DNA of 64,000 nt from Lysobacter sp. (GTDB taxonomy: Bacteria > Pseudomonadota > Gammaproteobacteria > Xanthomonadales > Xanthomonadaceae): positions 30,526 through 94,525 of the forward strand of contig SSGH01000018.1 in assembly GCA_008015835.1 (NCBI GenBank). The letters are read 5' to 3'. The stretch's first letter is position 1. Each line of letters opens with the position of its first letter. Of this stretch, positions 9,526-18,819 are shown in pieces. Both the position numbers and the translations under genes were made by a program. The notes under the pieces are model-generated. The model was given only the letters and a program-made list of their open reading frames with translations, ran no database searches and was not told where the DNA came from.

Positions 9526-9879
9526 ATGGAAAGCACATCTCTTTCACAACCGGCGCTGGTTGAAAAAACTACTCACGGAAAACTCTCTCACTGTATTCAG
9601 GCTACAGGCAGAATCGAATTGAGCATTGAAGAACTAAAAAGCATCCTCGAAGCAATGCCTTTGGCCCAACAAATTTTCGTTGCGATGTTTTTCGTTATTT
9701 CCACGCTTGGCGGCAATTATGTATTCATCCGCCACAACAAGCGCAGCAATCAATCGCCCGGAAAGATATGGCTCGTATATAAAAATCTGCTTGAGTTCGA
9801 CCGAACGGACTGGATCTTGCTCTTGATCGTCTGCGCCGCAAGCGCTCTGTGCATCGCACTTGCACTTATGGCAGGCTGA
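9526..9879 (+). CDS. Small membrane protein, unknown
   Basis: A 117-residue protein from the ATG at 9526 (a GTG at 9517 would add three residues). Two hydrophobic segments are visible: around residues 46-65 (PLAQQIFVAMFFVISTLGG) and at the C-terminus (DWILLLIVCAASALCIALAL). The first 40 residues are polar. It lies 60 bp after the preceding small membrane gene on the same strand and shares its lower GC, so both probably belong to the accessory island. No family is recognised and no function is proposed. Confidence 0.45.
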   Translation: MESTSLSQPALVEKTTHGKLSHCIQATGRIELSIEELKSILEAMPLAQQIFVAMFFVISTLGGNYVFIRHNKRSNQSPGKIWLVYKNLLEFDRTDWILLLIVCAASALCIALALMAG

Positions 9880-9972
9880 CAGCCTGCTCAGAATCGTCGC
9901 TGGCGATGGAGGGGTAAGTTACGCAGCAGATCTTGAACAGGTTCTGATATCTCTATCGCGCCAGGATATCGT

Positions 9973-10065
9973 TCACTGTGACCTTTGCCCGATCAGCAGG
10001 ATGCCCATTACTTGCGGATATTGGTCGCGAAACTCGGCGAGACCGACATCGGCGCCGCATCGCGG
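9973..10065 (-). pseudogene. Possible gene remnant (weak)
   Basis: Within the gene-free stretch 9880-10191, the minus strand holds a short open segment that reads ADVGLAEFRDQYPQV and then GILLIGQRSQ before a TGA at 9973-9975. This faintly resembles the alpha4-beta5 part of a response-regulator receiver domain, but it is only about 30 codons long and has no start. It sits next to the recurrent tail at 10076-10138. It may be debris from island insertion, or chance. Confidence 0.15.
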
Positions 10066-10075
10066 AATCGCCGTC

Positions 10076-10138
10076 TCAGTCGTTCAACCCCAAGGTATCG
10101 TCGGGCGTCGGCGCGTCTTCCATGTAGAGGGGCTTTTT
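10076..10138 (-). pseudogene. Isolated 20-codon gene tail identical at protein level to the 23.2-kb gene
   Basis: The minus strand encodes KKPLYMEDAPTPDDTLGLND and a TGA, exactly the last 20 residues of the exported hypothetical at 23241-23882. The two 63-bp copies differ at 4 positions by my alignment, and all are synonymous. The homology ends at the AAAAAGCCCC boundary; further upstream the sequences are unrelated and the frame runs into the kup terminator region without a good start. I read it as the 3' remnant of a lost paralogue next to kup. The synonymous-only pattern means the divergence happened while it still coded. Confidence 0.5.
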
Positions 10139-10147
10139 GAAAAGCCC
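10130..10147. repeat. Palindrome at the edge of the remnant tail
   Basis: GGGCTTTT at 10130-10137 and AAAAGCCC at 10140-10147 form a perfect 8-bp inverted repeat with a 2-base centre. It lies exactly at the junction where similarity to the 23.2-kb gene stops and next to the kup terminator, so it may be a second terminator arm or the scar of a rearrangement. Confidence 0.5.
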
Positions 10148-10153
10148 AACCAA

Positions 10154-10178
10154 GAAAGCCGGCGCACCGCCGGCTTTC
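10154..10178 (-). terminator. kup intrinsic terminator hairpin
   Basis: GAAAGCCGGCG (10154-10164) pairs with CGCCGGCTTTC (10168-10178) around a CAC loop, 13 bp downstream of the kup stop codon. In the kup direction the hairpin is followed by TTGGTTGGGCTTTTC, a moderately T-rich tract. This is the expected position of the kup transcript end. Confidence 0.7.
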
Positions 10179-10191
10179 GTTCGAGGCGCGA

Positions 10192-12147
10192 TCAAATCTC
10201 CACCGGCGCGCCCAATTCCACCAGTCGCGTCGACGGAATTCGGAAGAAATCCGTCGCCGAGGCGGCGTTGCGGTGCATATAGCCGAACAGCTTGTCGCGC
10301 CAGAACGCCATGCCGCGTTTGTGGCGGGTGGCGACGATGGTTTCGCGGCTGGCGAAGTACGTGGTTTCCATCGGATCGAAGCACAGCGCGCTGCAGTCGG
10401 CGGCGCGCATCAGCGCCAGCGGCACGTCGGGCGTTTCCATGAAGCCGTAGCGGACGGTAGCGCGATGGAAATCGTCGCCGATGGTCTCGATCGTCAGCCG
10501 CTGTTCCGCCGGAACATGCGGCACGGCGCGGGTCTCCACCGTCAGCAGCACATTGCGCGCGTGCAGCACTTTGTTGTGCTTGAGATTGTGCAGCAGCGCC
10601 TTGGGCACCACGCCTTTCTGCGCGACAAGGAACACGGCCGTGCCCGGCACGCGCAGCGGCGGCGCCAGCATCAGACTCGGCAGGAACTCGTCGAGACGAA
10701 TGCCGTCCTTCAGCACTTCGTTCTGCAGTAACTGCCGGCCGCGGGCCCACGTCCGCAGCATGGCGAAGAGAACCGCGCCCAGCAGCAGCGGGAACCAGGC
10801 GCCGTCCATGAACTTGACGATATTCGCGAAGAGGAACGCGACATCGACCAGAACGAACAGCGTCGCCAGCGGCCAGAACACGATGGTCGGGATATTCGCA
10901 CGCTGGCGCGCGGCCACGATCAGAATGATGCTGGTGATCAGCATGGTGCCGGTCACGGACACGCCGTATGCCGTCGCGAGCGCAGTGGAACTGCCGAAGC
11001 CGAGCACGGTGGCGATGGTGACGACCATCAGCATCCAGTTGATCGACGGGATGTAAATCTGCCCGATGGTCTCGCGCGAGGTATGGCGAATCGCCATGCG
11101 CGGCAAATAGCCGAGCTGGATGGCCTGCCGCGCGACCGAATACGCGCCGCTGATCACCGCCTGCGAAGCGATCACCGTCGCGGCGGTCGACAAAGCGATC
11201 ATCGGGTACAGGGCCCACTCGGGCACGCCGATGTAGAACGGGTTTTTCACCGCGCCCGGATCGCTCAGCAACAGCGCGCCCTGGCCGAAGTAATTGATCG
11301 TCAACGCGGGCAAGACCAGGAAATTCCACGCGTATTGGATCGGACGTCGGCCGAAGTGCCCCATGTCGGCGTACAAGGCTTCGCCGCCGGTCACGGCCAG
11401 CACCACCGCGCCGAGAATGAAAATGCCGTGCCAGCCGTGTTCGATGAAGAAGCGAACGCCCCACCACGGATTCATCGCACGCAGCACGTCGAGGTTGTCG
11501 CCGATGTTGCGTACGCCGATCGCCGCGAGCGCCAAGAACCACACCACGATGACCGGGCCGAACGCCTTGCCGACGCGGTCGGTGCCGAAGCGCTGCGTAG
11601 CGAACAGCACGATCAAGACGGCGATGGTCGTCGGCATCACCCACGCATGCAGCGCAGGCGCCGCGACCTCCAACCCTTCGACGGCGGACAGCACCGAGAT
11701 CGCGGGCGTTAACACGCCGTCGCCGAAGAACAGCGCGGCGCCGAAGACGCCGAGAATGCCGACGATGTACGCGGACTTCGACGCCGCAGGCAGCGTCCGC
11801 TGCGCTAGCGCGGTGAGCGCCATGATGCCGCCCTCGCCTTCGTTGTCGGCGCGCATGATGACGATCACGTACTTGACCGTGATGACGATCAGCAGCGACC
11901 AGAAGATCAAGGACAGGATGCCGAGGACCGTCGCGTGATCCGGGGTCAACCCGTAATGCGGCGAAAACGCCTCTTTGATGGTGTACAGCGGACTGGTGCC
12001 GATATCGCCGAAGACGACGCCGATGGCGCCGAGCATCATCGCGCCGAAACCGGCGCGGCCGTGCGAAGAGGTCGATGAAGACGCGGACGAGGAAGCGGGC
12101 GATGAAGCCGTGCCGTCGCCGGAAGACTGCGGGTTCGAAACGTGCAT
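10192..12147 (-). CDS. kup: Low-affinity K+ uptake protein Kup
   Basis: A 651-residue K+/H+ symporter of the KUP/HAK family in the inner membrane. The ATG at 12147 (MHVSNPQ) gives a short Ser-rich cytoplasmic N-terminus before [17 protein letters not shown], the family signature at the first helix. About twelve hydrophobic segments follow, then a hydrophilic C-terminal domain of about 200 residues that ends [17 protein letters not shown]. The frame is open for 36 further codons upstream without a better start. It diverges from the short KdpD/KdpE-like pair; the 187 bp between them carry a tandem repeat that also occurs upstream of kdpF, suggesting shared control. Confidence 0.95.
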   Translation of the reverse strand: MHVSNPQSSGDGTASSPASSSASSSTSSHGRAGFGAMMLGAIGVVFGDIGTSPLYTIKEAFSPHYGLTPDHATVLGILSLIFWSLLIVITVKYVIVIMRADNEGEGGIMALTALAQRTLPAASKSAYIVGILGVFGAALFFGDGVLTPAISVLSAVEGLEVAAPALHAWVMPTTIAVLIVLFATQRFGTDRVGKAFGPVIVVWFLALAAIGVRNIGDNLDVLRAMNPWWGVRFFIEHGWHGIFILGAVVLAVTGGEALYADMGHFGRRPIQYAWNFLVLPALTINYFGQGALLLSDPGAVKNPFYIGVPEWALYPMIALSTAATVIASQAVISGAYSVARQAIQLGYLPRMAIRHTSRETIGQIYIPSINWMLMVVTIATVLGFGSSTALATAYGVSVTGTMLITSIILIVAARQRANIPTIVFWPLATLFVLVDVAFLFANIVKFMDGAWFPLLLGAVLFAMLRTWARGRQLLQNEVLKDGIRLDEFLPSLMLAPPLRVPGTAVFLVAQKGVVPKALLHNLKHNKVLHARNVLLTVETRAVPHVPAEQRLTIETIGDDFHRATVRYGFMETPDVPLALMRAADCSALCFDPMETTYFASRETIVATRHKRGMAFWRDKLFGYMHRNAASATDFFRIPSTRLVELGAPVEI

Positions 12148-12192
12148 GGGACGCGACCGATGGAACGAAGGCGCGCATTCTCCGGTCGCGAC

Positions 12193-12244
12193 GCGTAAAC
12201 GCGGAACGCCGCATCCGCGCGAGCAGCGTAAATTTCGCGTAAAT
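12193..12244. promoter_or_regulatory. Candidate KdpE-type operator in the kup / kdpD-like divergent promoter
   Basis: GCGTAAAT occurs at 12226-12233 and 12237-12244, exactly 11 bp apart, and a third copy with one change (GCGTAAAC) at 12193-12200 lies 33 bp away, that is three 11-bp steps. On the other strand this reads ATTTACGC-N3-ATTTACGC. OmpR-family regulators such as KdpE bind tandem half-sites about one helical turn apart. The same arrangement lies upstream of kdpF at 23209-23227. No footprint or experiment supports it; the binding protein is inferred. Confidence 0.45.
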
Positions 12245-12334
12245 TTTCGCGGCAACCGATCGGTTTCGCCGGTTCGTTCGCGATCCGCGGCGCGGGCCGC
12301 GCCCGAATTCGATGCGAGCGTGCAGAATAGCCCG

Positions 12335-13915
12335 ATGCCGAACGACGAAGCGCCACGTTCCGACCGCCCCGCCGCACCGCGCCCGCGGCCGGCGGACTAC
12401 GCGCTCGCGGCGCTGGGCAGCGGTCTGGCCGTCTTGGTCGGGTTCGTCGCCGAGCACTGGCTGGGACGCACCGATCCGCCCTCGATTTTCATGCTCGCGG
12501 TGTTGATCGTCGCCGCGCGCACGCGCACCGGGCCCGCGCTGCTGACCGCGGCGCTGTGCTTCCTCGCCTACAACTTCTTTTTCATCGAACCGCGCTACAC
12601 CTTCTATATCGATGCGCGACAGAGCGTGGTGCAGGTGTCGCTGTTCCTGGCCGCGGCGCTGATCGCCGGACGCCTGGCATCGCGGTTGGCGATGCAAGTG
12701 CGCGCATTGAACGCCGCGCATCGTCACGCGAACGCACGGCGCGACCTCGCGCAACGCTTGTCCACCGCCGCCGACGCCGACGCGGTGATCGACGCCGCGA
12801 GCGCGATGCTGCGGCGGCATCTGGACGCGGAAGCGTGGCTGCGGCCGGAACAGCCGAATGCTGAAGCACGAAACGCAGGCGAGACGAATGCCGCCGGATC
12901 CGCCGCACTGCGACGCGTTGGCGCGGAGAACGCGTCGTGGCGTTGGGCCGAAACGACCGAGGAGCACGGTTGGTGGTTTCTGCCTTTGCGCGCAGCCGGT
13001 CGCACGTTCGGCGCACTGGGGCTGAAACGCTTGGATGGCGACGACGCATGGCGCGCACTGGCGCGAGAAATGACCGACGACATCGCCGCCGCGCTCGCGC
13101 GCGTTCGCCTGGCCGACGACTTGCAGCGCGAGCGCGTCGCGAACGAAACCGAGCGTCTGCGTTCCGCGTTGTTGTCGTCGGTCTCGCACGATTTGCGCAC
13201 GCCGTTGGCGTCGATCATCGGCGCCGCGGGCAGTTTGGAGAATTACGGCGCGGCGATGGACGCCGACGACCGACGCGCGTTGCTCGACACCATCCGCAGC
13301 GAAGGCGAACGGCTCGACCGTTACGTGCAGAACCTGCTCGACATGACCCGGCTCGGCCACGGCGAACTCGTCCTGCATCGCGATTGGATCGGCGTCGACG
13401 AATTGATCGGCTCGGCGATTCGGCGTCTGCAGCGTTATCGCCCGCAAATTCGATTCGAGACCGCGATCGACCCCACGCTCGATTCCGTGCGCTCGCCGGT
13501 CTGGGTGCATCCGGCGTTGCTCGAACAAGCGCTGTTCAACGTGATCGAGAACGCCGCGAAGTTTTCGCCGTCGGGCGAACCGATTCGGATCGAAGCGCAA
13601 CGGATCGACGAACGCGTTCGCATCGATGTGATCGACCGCGGCCCCGGCATTCGCGAAGACGAGCGACAGCGCATCTTCGAGATGTTCTACAGCGCCGACC
13701 CCGCGCGAAGCGGCGACGAAACCGCGCCACCGCGCAGCGGCGACCGCGGCCGCGACGGCACCGGGCTCGGATTGGCGATTTGCCGCGGCATGGTCGGCGC
13801 GCACGGCGGCGATGTGCAGGCCTTACCCGGAGACGACGGCCGCGGCACGCGCATGCGCATCGAATTCCCCACCATCGCGCCGACGCAGCCGCCGCAAAGC
13901 GAGGACGACGCATGA
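12335..13915 (+). CDS. Short KdpD-like sensor histidine kinase without the N-terminal KdpD/Usp domains
   Basis: A 526-residue kinase from the ATG at 12335. It begins directly with the four-helix DUF4118 membrane region of KdpD (residues about 22-110, including [17 protein letters not shown]), continues with a GAF-like segment, HisKA ([19 protein letters not shown], the H-box), N-box ([11 protein letters not shown]) and G-boxes ([26 protein letters not shown]). The Walker-containing KdpD domain and the universal-stress domain are absent, so the protein is about 360 residues shorter than the full KdpD at 15506-18160, to which its C-terminal half is clearly paralogous. It overlaps the response regulator by 4 bp and diverges from kup. 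Confidence 0.88.
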   Translation: MPNDEAPRSDRPAAPRPRPADYALAALGSGLAVLVGFVAEHWLGRTDPPSIFMLAVLIVAARTRTGPALLTAALCFLAYNFFFIEPRYTFYIDARQSVVQVSLFLAAALIAGRLASRLAMQVRALNAAHRHANARRDLAQRLSTAADADAVIDAASAMLRRHLDAEAWLRPEQPNAEARNAGETNAAGSAALRRVGAENASWRWAETTEEHGWWFLPLRAAGRTFGALGLKRLDGDDAWRALAREMTDDIAAALARVRLADDLQRERVANETERLRSALLSSVSHDLRTPLASIIGAAGSLENYGAAMDADDRRALLDTIRSEGERLDRYVQNLLDMTRLGHGELVLHRDWIGVDELIGSAIRRLQRYRPQIRFETAIDPTLDSVRSPVWVHPALLEQALFNVIENAAKFSPSGEPIRIEAQRIDERVRIDVIDRGPGIREDERQRIFEMFYSADPARSGDETAPPRSGDRGRDGTGLGLAICRGMVGAHGGDVQALPGDDGRGTRMRIEFPTIAPTQPPQSEDDA

Positions 13916-14640
13916 CGCTATCGCCGCCCCCGTCCCCATCGAGCGCCACCGCGCGCATCCTGGTGGTCGACGACGAACCGCAGATCCGTCGGTTTCTGGA
14001 CATCAGCCTGCGCGCGCAGGGCTATCGAACGCTGTTGGCCGATAGCGCGGGCGCGGCGCTGCCGATGCTGGCCACGCAGGCACCCGACCTCGTCGTGCTC
14101 GATCTCGGCTTGCCCGATCGCGATGGCCTCGACCTGCTGCGCGATCTTCGCGGCTGGTCGCAGGTGCCTGTCGTCGTGCTCACGGTACGCGCGGACGAGC
14201 AGGAAAAAGTCGCGGCGCTCGACGCCGGCGCCAACGATTACGTGACCAAGCCGTTCGGCATCCAGGAATTGATGGCGCGTATCCGCGCGCTGTTGCGTAC
14301 GCATGCGGCCCCGCAGGACGCGTCGCCGATCTTCGACGACGGCGAATTGCGCGTCGATCTGGCGCGTCGCGAAGTGACTCTTCGCGGCGACTCTATCGCG
14401 TTATCGCGCAAGGAATACGCCCTGCTCGCGCTGCTGGTGCGTCACGCCGGTCGCGTCGTCACCCAACCGCAGATTCTGCGCGACGTGTGGGGACCGACGC
14501 ATCAAGAGGACACGCACTATCTGCGCATTCTGGTCGCGAAACTGCGCCAGAAACTCGGCGACGATGCCGCCGCGCCGCGATGGATCGCGACCGAACCGGG
14601 CGTGGGGTTGCGCCTACTGAGGCATCCGCCCGAAACCTGA
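13912..14640 (+). CDS. KdpE-like OmpR-family response regulator, partner of the short KdpD
   Basis: A 242-residue response regulator. The receiver domain has ILVVDDEPQIRRFLD, the phospho-acceptor Asp in VVLDLGLPDRDG, and KPFGIQELMARIRALLR. The winged-helix domain has SRKEYALLALLVRHAGRVVTQ and THYLRILVAKLRQKLG. It closely resembles the kdpE product encoded tail-to-tail at 14793-15509. The ATG overlaps the kinase stop (ATGA), so the two are cotranslated. With kup divergent, a role in K+ regulation is likely; which promoters each KdpE binds cannot be told from sequence. Confidence 0.9.
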   Translation: MTLSPPPSPSSATARILVVDDEPQIRRFLDISLRAQGYRTLLADSAGAALPMLATQAPDLVVLDLGLPDRDGLDLLRDLRGWSQVPVVVLTVRADEQEKVAALDAGANDYVTKPFGIQELMARIRALLRTHAAPQDASPIFDDGELRVDLARREVTLRGDSIALSRKEYALLALLVRHAGRVVTQPQILRDVWGPTHQEDTHYLRILVAKLRQKLGDDAAAPRWIATEPGVGLRLLRHPPET

Positions 14641-14792
14641 GCGGTTCGCGATGCGCGGCATGCGAGCCGGCGCGGCCCGCAACCGGTACGTCCCGATGAA
14701 GCGGGCGCGCACGGCCGTTCGAGTCGCTCGTGCGGCGCTTGTTGCGCTGCGCTTCGGTGTCCGAGAGGCCCTTCGTTCCAGCGACGCTTGGC

Positions 14793-15509
14793 TCAAGCCG
14801 TTCTCTGGCCGACGAAACGCAGACCCACGCCCGGTTCGGTCGCGATCCATCGCGGCATCGCCGGGTCGTCGCCGAGCTTCTGCCGCAATTTGCCGACCAA
14901 CACGCGCAGGTAATGGGTATCGGCCTCGTGCTGCTGGCCCCATATTTCGCGCAGGATCTGCGGCTGGGTGACGACGCGCCCGGCATGGCCCACCAGCAGC
15001 GCCAGCAGCGCGTACTCCTTGCGCGCGAGCGGCAGCGGCAGTCCGCGCAGAAAAACTTCGCGCCGCGCCAAATCGACCCGCAGTTCGCCGTCGTCGAACA
15101 CCGGCGGCGTGTCGCCCGTCGCCATGCGCGAACGCAGCAATGCGCGCACCCGCGCCATCAATTCCTGCACACCGAACGGCTTCGTCACGTAATCGTTGGC
15201 GCCGGCGTCCAACGCGGCGACTTTTTCCGGCTCGCTCGCGCGTACGGTCAACATGATCACGGGCGTCTGCGACCACTCCCGCAAGGCCTTGAGCACTTCG
15301 TGACCGTCCATGTCCGGCAATCCGATATCGAGCACGACGAGGTCCGCACCGCGCGTCGCCAACGCCCGCAGCGCCTGCTCGCCGGTATCCGCGGTGTCCA
15401 CGCGATAACCCTGCGCACGCAGGCTGATCTCGAGAAATCGGCGTATCTGCGGTTCATCGTCGACGACCAGCACATGCGCGGGCGCGGCGGAAGCCTCCGG
15501 TGCGCTCAT
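14793..15509 (-). CDS. kdpE: Response regulator KdpE
   Basis: A 238-residue OmpR-family regulator and last gene of the kdp operon. The receiver has HVLVVDDEPQIRRFLE and phospho-acceptor VVLDIGLPDMDG; the DNA-binding domain has ARKEYALLALLVGHAGRVVTQPQILREIWG and ends WIATEPGVGLRFVG. The ATG at 15509 overlaps the kdpD stop by 4 bp. It is the activator expected for kdpFABC. It converges on the second KdpE-like gene, with 152 bp between the stops in which I see no clear terminator. Confidence 0.95.
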   Translation of the reverse strand: MSAPEASAAPAHVLVVDDEPQIRRFLEISLRAQGYRVDTADTGEQALRALATRGADLVVLDIGLPDMDGHEVLKALREWSQTPVIMLTVRASEPEKVAALDAGANDYVTKPFGVQELMARVRALLRSRMATGDTPPVFDDGELRVDLARREVFLRGLPLPLARKEYALLALLVGHAGRVVTQPQILREIWGQQHEADTHYLRVLVGKLRQKLGDDPAMPRWIATEPGVGLRFVGQRTA

Positions 15510-18160
15510 GCCTTCGTCTCCGGCGGACGCATCCGCGGCAACACGATGCGCACCGTGGTGCCGCGGCCGCCGTCGCCGTCGCCCGGCAGCGCTTCGACGC
15601 TGCCGCCGTGCGCGCCGATCATGCCCTGCGTGATTGCGAGCCCCAGCCCCGTGCCCTGACCGCCGCGATCGCCGCGACCGACGCTGAAAAACATATCGAA
15701 AATGCGCTTGCGTTCCTCTTCGGGAATCCCCGGCCCGCGGTCGCGCACGTCGATGCGCACGTGGCCATCCGCTTCGCGCGCGTCGACCACGATCGCCTCG
15801 TCGACGGGCGAGAATTTGGCCGCGTTCTCGACGACGTTGAAAATCGCCTGCTCGACCAGGGCCGGATGCACCCAAATCGGCGCGAGATCGCGCTCGACCC
15901 GAATGTCGAACCGCAATCCGGGCTGATAACGCTGCAGACGCGAGATCGCCGAACCGATCAATTCGTCGACGCCGATCCAATCGCGATTGAGCGTCAGCCC
16001 GCCGTGCCCCAGTCGGGTCATGTCGAGCAGATTCTGGATGTAGCGATCCAAACGCTCGCCCTCCATGCGAACGGTATCGAGCAGACTGCTGCGGTCCTCG
16101 CCGCTCATCGCGCCGCCGTAGTGTTTCAGGCTCTCCGCCGCACCGATGATCGCCGCCAACGGCGAGCGCAGATCGTGCGACACCGACGACAGCAACGCCG
16201 AACGCAGACGTTCGGTCTCGCCGGCGACGCGCGCGCCTTCGAGATCCGCCACCAACCGGGTGCGTACGATCGCCTGCGCGATATCGTCGGCCATCGCTTC
16301 GATCAAGCGCCGCTGCTCCGGGCCAAAACGCGAAGCGCTTTCCGGGAAACGCAGACCGATCACGCCTGCGGCGGCATCCGTCGGCAACGGCAGAAACCAC
16401 CAATCGGCGTTGCCGAGCGTATCGGTAAAACGCCCCGCCGCCTGTCGGTGCCGCAAGGCCCAATCCGCGGCCGCGCGATCCTTTTCGGAAAGCGCCCAGG
16501 ACGGATCCAAGGCGTCGAACCGCTCCCCGAGCTCCACCAAGGCATCGGCACCGGTCGCCTGTTTGAGTTCGTATCGCCCCGCATCCGTCACTTGCCCCAG
16601 GTCGGCCGCGATCGCCAAACGTCGCCCGAGCGACTGCAGCGCGGTGGCGTGGGCGTTCGATGCGCGCAGCGCCAACACCTGCATGCGCAATCTCGACGCC
16701 AAGCGCCCCGCCACCAACGCCGCGATCAAGAACAGAAAGACCGTCGCAACCCCTTGCCGGGCGCCGATGTAAAACGTGAATCGCGGGTCGATGAAAAAGA
16801 AGTTGTACGAGAGAAAACACAAGGCGGCCGCGATCACCGCCGCCGTCATCCGCGTCTTCGAGGCCACCAGCACGACCGCCACGATGAACACCATCGACAA
16901 GTCGGCCAATCCGAACCACCGTTCGGCGGCGGCGCCCGCCGCCGTGGCCAGGATGGCGGACAGCACCGCAAGACCGGCATCGCTTCCGCTCAAACGCTCG
17001 CCGCTACGGCCGACGGAGCGGCGCGCCTTCGCGCGCGCTTCCGGCGTGCTGAAGATCGTAAGTTCGTAATGCGCGCCTCGCTGCAGCAGTTGCTGAGTCA
17101 ACGTGCGATTGAACATACGCGCGAACGGTCGTTCGCGCGAACGACCCAAGACGATCGTCGATACGCCGCTGCGCGCGGCATGGTCGAGCAAGGCATCGAC
17201 CACGTTGCCGCCGTGCAGCACTTCGGCATCGCCGCCGAGACGGCGCGCCAAAGCGAACGCGCGGTCGAGCTCCGACTGCCGCCGCTCGTCGAGCGCGCCG
17301 CCGGTCTGCACGGTCGCGACGGTCCACGGCGCATCGCGACGTTCGGCCAGGCGCCGCGTCACCCGCACCAGATATTCGGATTGGCCGCGGCCGTCGATCG
17401 CCACCAGTACGCGTCGCCGCAGCGGTACGCCGGGCAGACCGCGCGCCGCCTGCGCCTCGCGCAGGTCGCTGTCGACGCGATCGGCCGCGGTTTGCATCGC
17501 CAACTCGCGCAGCGCCGTCAGATTCGACGGCGAAAAGAACGCCTGCAGCGCGTGCGCGGCCTGTTCCGGCATATAGACCTTGCCCTGCTGCAAACGCTCG
17601 ATCAGCTCGCGCGGCGGCAGGTCGATCAACAGGATGTCGCGCAGACGGTCGAACACCACGTCCGGCACGGTCTCGCCGACGCGCACGCCGGTGATCCGGT
17701 ACACCACGTCGTTGAGGCTTTCCAGGTGCTGGATATTCACCGTGGTGTAGACGTCGATCCCCGCATCGAGCAATTCGATCACGTCCTGCCAACGCCGCTC
17801 GTGCCGGCTGCCGGGGACGTTACGATGGGCCAATTCGTCCACCAATGCGACGCGCGGCTTGCGCGCGAGCAAAGCGTCGAGATCCAGTTCCTCCAGCGAC
17901 CGTCCCTGGTACTCGATGCGTTTGCGCGGCAACAGATCCAGGCCGTCGAGCAACGCCTGGGTCTCGGCGCGGCCGTGGGTTTCGACCAGCGCCACGACGA
18001 CATCGACGCCCTGCTTCTTCAGCTCGCGCGCGCGCGACAGCATCGCGTAGGTTTTGCCCACGCCGGGCGCGGCGCCGAGAAAAATCGTCAGGCGGCCGCC
18101 GTCCTGGCGTCGGAGCTCGCCGATCAGCGCGTCCGCTTGCGTGGTGCGTTCGTCGCTCAT
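15506..18160 (-). CDS. kdpD: Osmosensitive K+ channel histidine kinase KdpD
   Basis: A full-length 884-residue KdpD. The N-terminal KdpD domain has Walker A (FLGAAPGVGKTYAML, residues about 27-41) and Walker B-like ALVDELAHRNVPGSRH. A universal-stress-type domain follows (VLVAIDGRGQSEYLVR through STIVLGRSRERPF), then the DUF4118 membrane region, a GAF-like segment, HisKA with SVSHDLRSPLAAIIGAA, and HATPase motifs ([25 protein letters not shown]). It responds to low K+ and phosphorylates KdpE. It lies 42 bp after kdpC in the same direction. Confidence 0.96.
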   Translation of the reverse strand: MSDERTTQADALIGELRRQDGGRLTIFLGAAPGVGKTYAMLSRARELKKQGVDVVVALVETHGRAETQALLDGLDLLPRKRIEYQGRSLEELDLDALLARKPRVALVDELAHRNVPGSRHERRWQDVIELLDAGIDVYTTVNIQHLESLNDVVYRITGVRVGETVPDVVFDRLRDILLIDLPPRELIERLQQGKVYMPEQAAHALQAFFSPSNLTALRELAMQTAADRVDSDLREAQAARGLPGVPLRRRVLVAIDGRGQSEYLVRVTRRLAERRDAPWTVATVQTGGALDERRQSELDRAFALARRLGGDAEVLHGGNVVDALLDHAARSGVSTIVLGRSRERPFARMFNRTLTQQLLQRGAHYELTIFSTPEARAKARRSVGRSGERLSGSDAGLAVLSAILATAAGAAAERWFGLADLSMVFIVAVVLVASKTRMTAAVIAAALCFLSYNFFFIDPRFTFYIGARQGVATVFLFLIAALVAGRLASRLRMQVLALRASNAHATALQSLGRRLAIAADLGQVTDAGRYELKQATGADALVELGERFDALDPSWALSEKDRAAADWALRHRQAAGRFTDTLGNADWWFLPLPTDAAAGVIGLRFPESASRFGPEQRRLIEAMADDIAQAIVRTRLVADLEGARVAGETERLRSALLSSVSHDLRSPLAAIIGAAESLKHYGGAMSGEDRSSLLDTVRMEGERLDRYIQNLLDMTRLGHGGLTLNRDWIGVDELIGSAISRLQRYQPGLRFDIRVERDLAPIWVHPALVEQAIFNVVENAAKFSPVDEAIVVDAREADGHVRIDVRDRGPGIPEEERKRIFDMFFSVGRGDRGGQGTGLGLAITQGMIGAHGGSVEALPGDGDGGRGTTVRIVLPRMRPPETKA

Positions 18161-18202
18161 ATGCGAAAAATACGATCTGTTGGTGGGATCGGCCAGGGCC
18201 TG

Positions 18203-18808
18203 TCAACGCATGCGTTCGAGCGCGAGATTCAACCGCAGCACATTGACGCGCGGCTGACCCAGGACGCCGAATTGCGGTGCTTCCGTCGTCTCGGCCACCA
18301 AGGCCTCCACCGCGGACGGCGGCAAGCCGCGCGCCCGCGCCACGCGCACGATCTGAATCCGAGCGCCGGCCGGGCTGATGTGCGGGTCCAGACCGCCGCC
18401 CGATTGCGTGAACAACTCCGCGGGCACGTCGGCGGGCGCGACGCCCTCGCGTTCCGCGACCGCCGCGCGGGTTTCGTCGATGCGCTTGCGCAGATCGGGA
18501 TTGCTGCGCGCCATGTTGCTGCCGGCGGCGGCCATCGGGTCGTAGTTCGCGGCCGACGGGCGCGGATGGAAATAGCGCGCATCGACGAAGGCCTGGGCGA
18601 CCAGCGACGAACCGACGATGCGGCCGTCGTGCTCGACCGTGCTGCCCAGCGCAGCGTTGGGGAACAATAGACGCCCCGTGAAAGTGCCCGCGAGCGAGTA
18701 GACGAAACCGAACACGATCAGCATCAGCGCGGCGAGCATCAACGGCGCGCGCAGACCGACATCGTTCTGCAAGCGATGGTCCGGCGAAGAGTGGAGAGGT
18801 TGGTTCAC
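18203..18808 (-). CDS. kdpC: K+-transporting ATPase subunit KdpC
   Basis: A 201-residue single-span subunit of the KdpFABC K+ pump. The start is a GTG at 18808 with GAGGAG 7 nt upstream; no ATG fits as well. The N-terminal helix is LMLAALMLIVFGFVYSL, followed by the periplasmic domain with GSSLVAQAFVDARYFHPRPSA, GGGLDPHISPAGA and the C-terminal VNVLRLNLAL. These are the family blocks. It lies 11 bp after kdpB. Confidence 0.95.
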   Translation of the reverse strand: MNQPLHSSPDHRLQNDVGLRAPLMLAALMLIVFGFVYSLAGTFTGRLLFPNAALGSTVEHDGRIVGSSLVAQAFVDARYFHPRPSAANYDPMAAAGSNMARSNPDLRKRIDETRAAVAEREGVAPADVPAELFTQSGGGLDPHISPAGARIQIVRVARARGLPPSAVEALVAETTEAPQFGVLGQPRVNVLRLNLALERMR

Positions 18809-18819
18809 AAGACGACTCC

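Noticed and set aside
9973..10065. Receiver-domain fragment as a real gene
   Set aside because: About 30 codons with no start; the resemblance is too weak to claim more than a possible remnant.
14641..14792. Possible terminator between the two convergent KdpE genes
   Set aside because: No stem with a T-tract could be found on either strand.
15500..18670. 1056-codon open frame on the plus strand opposite kdpD
   Set aside because: Shadow frame caused by high GC in the third codon position of kdpD/kdpC; the minus-strand proteins are unambiguous.
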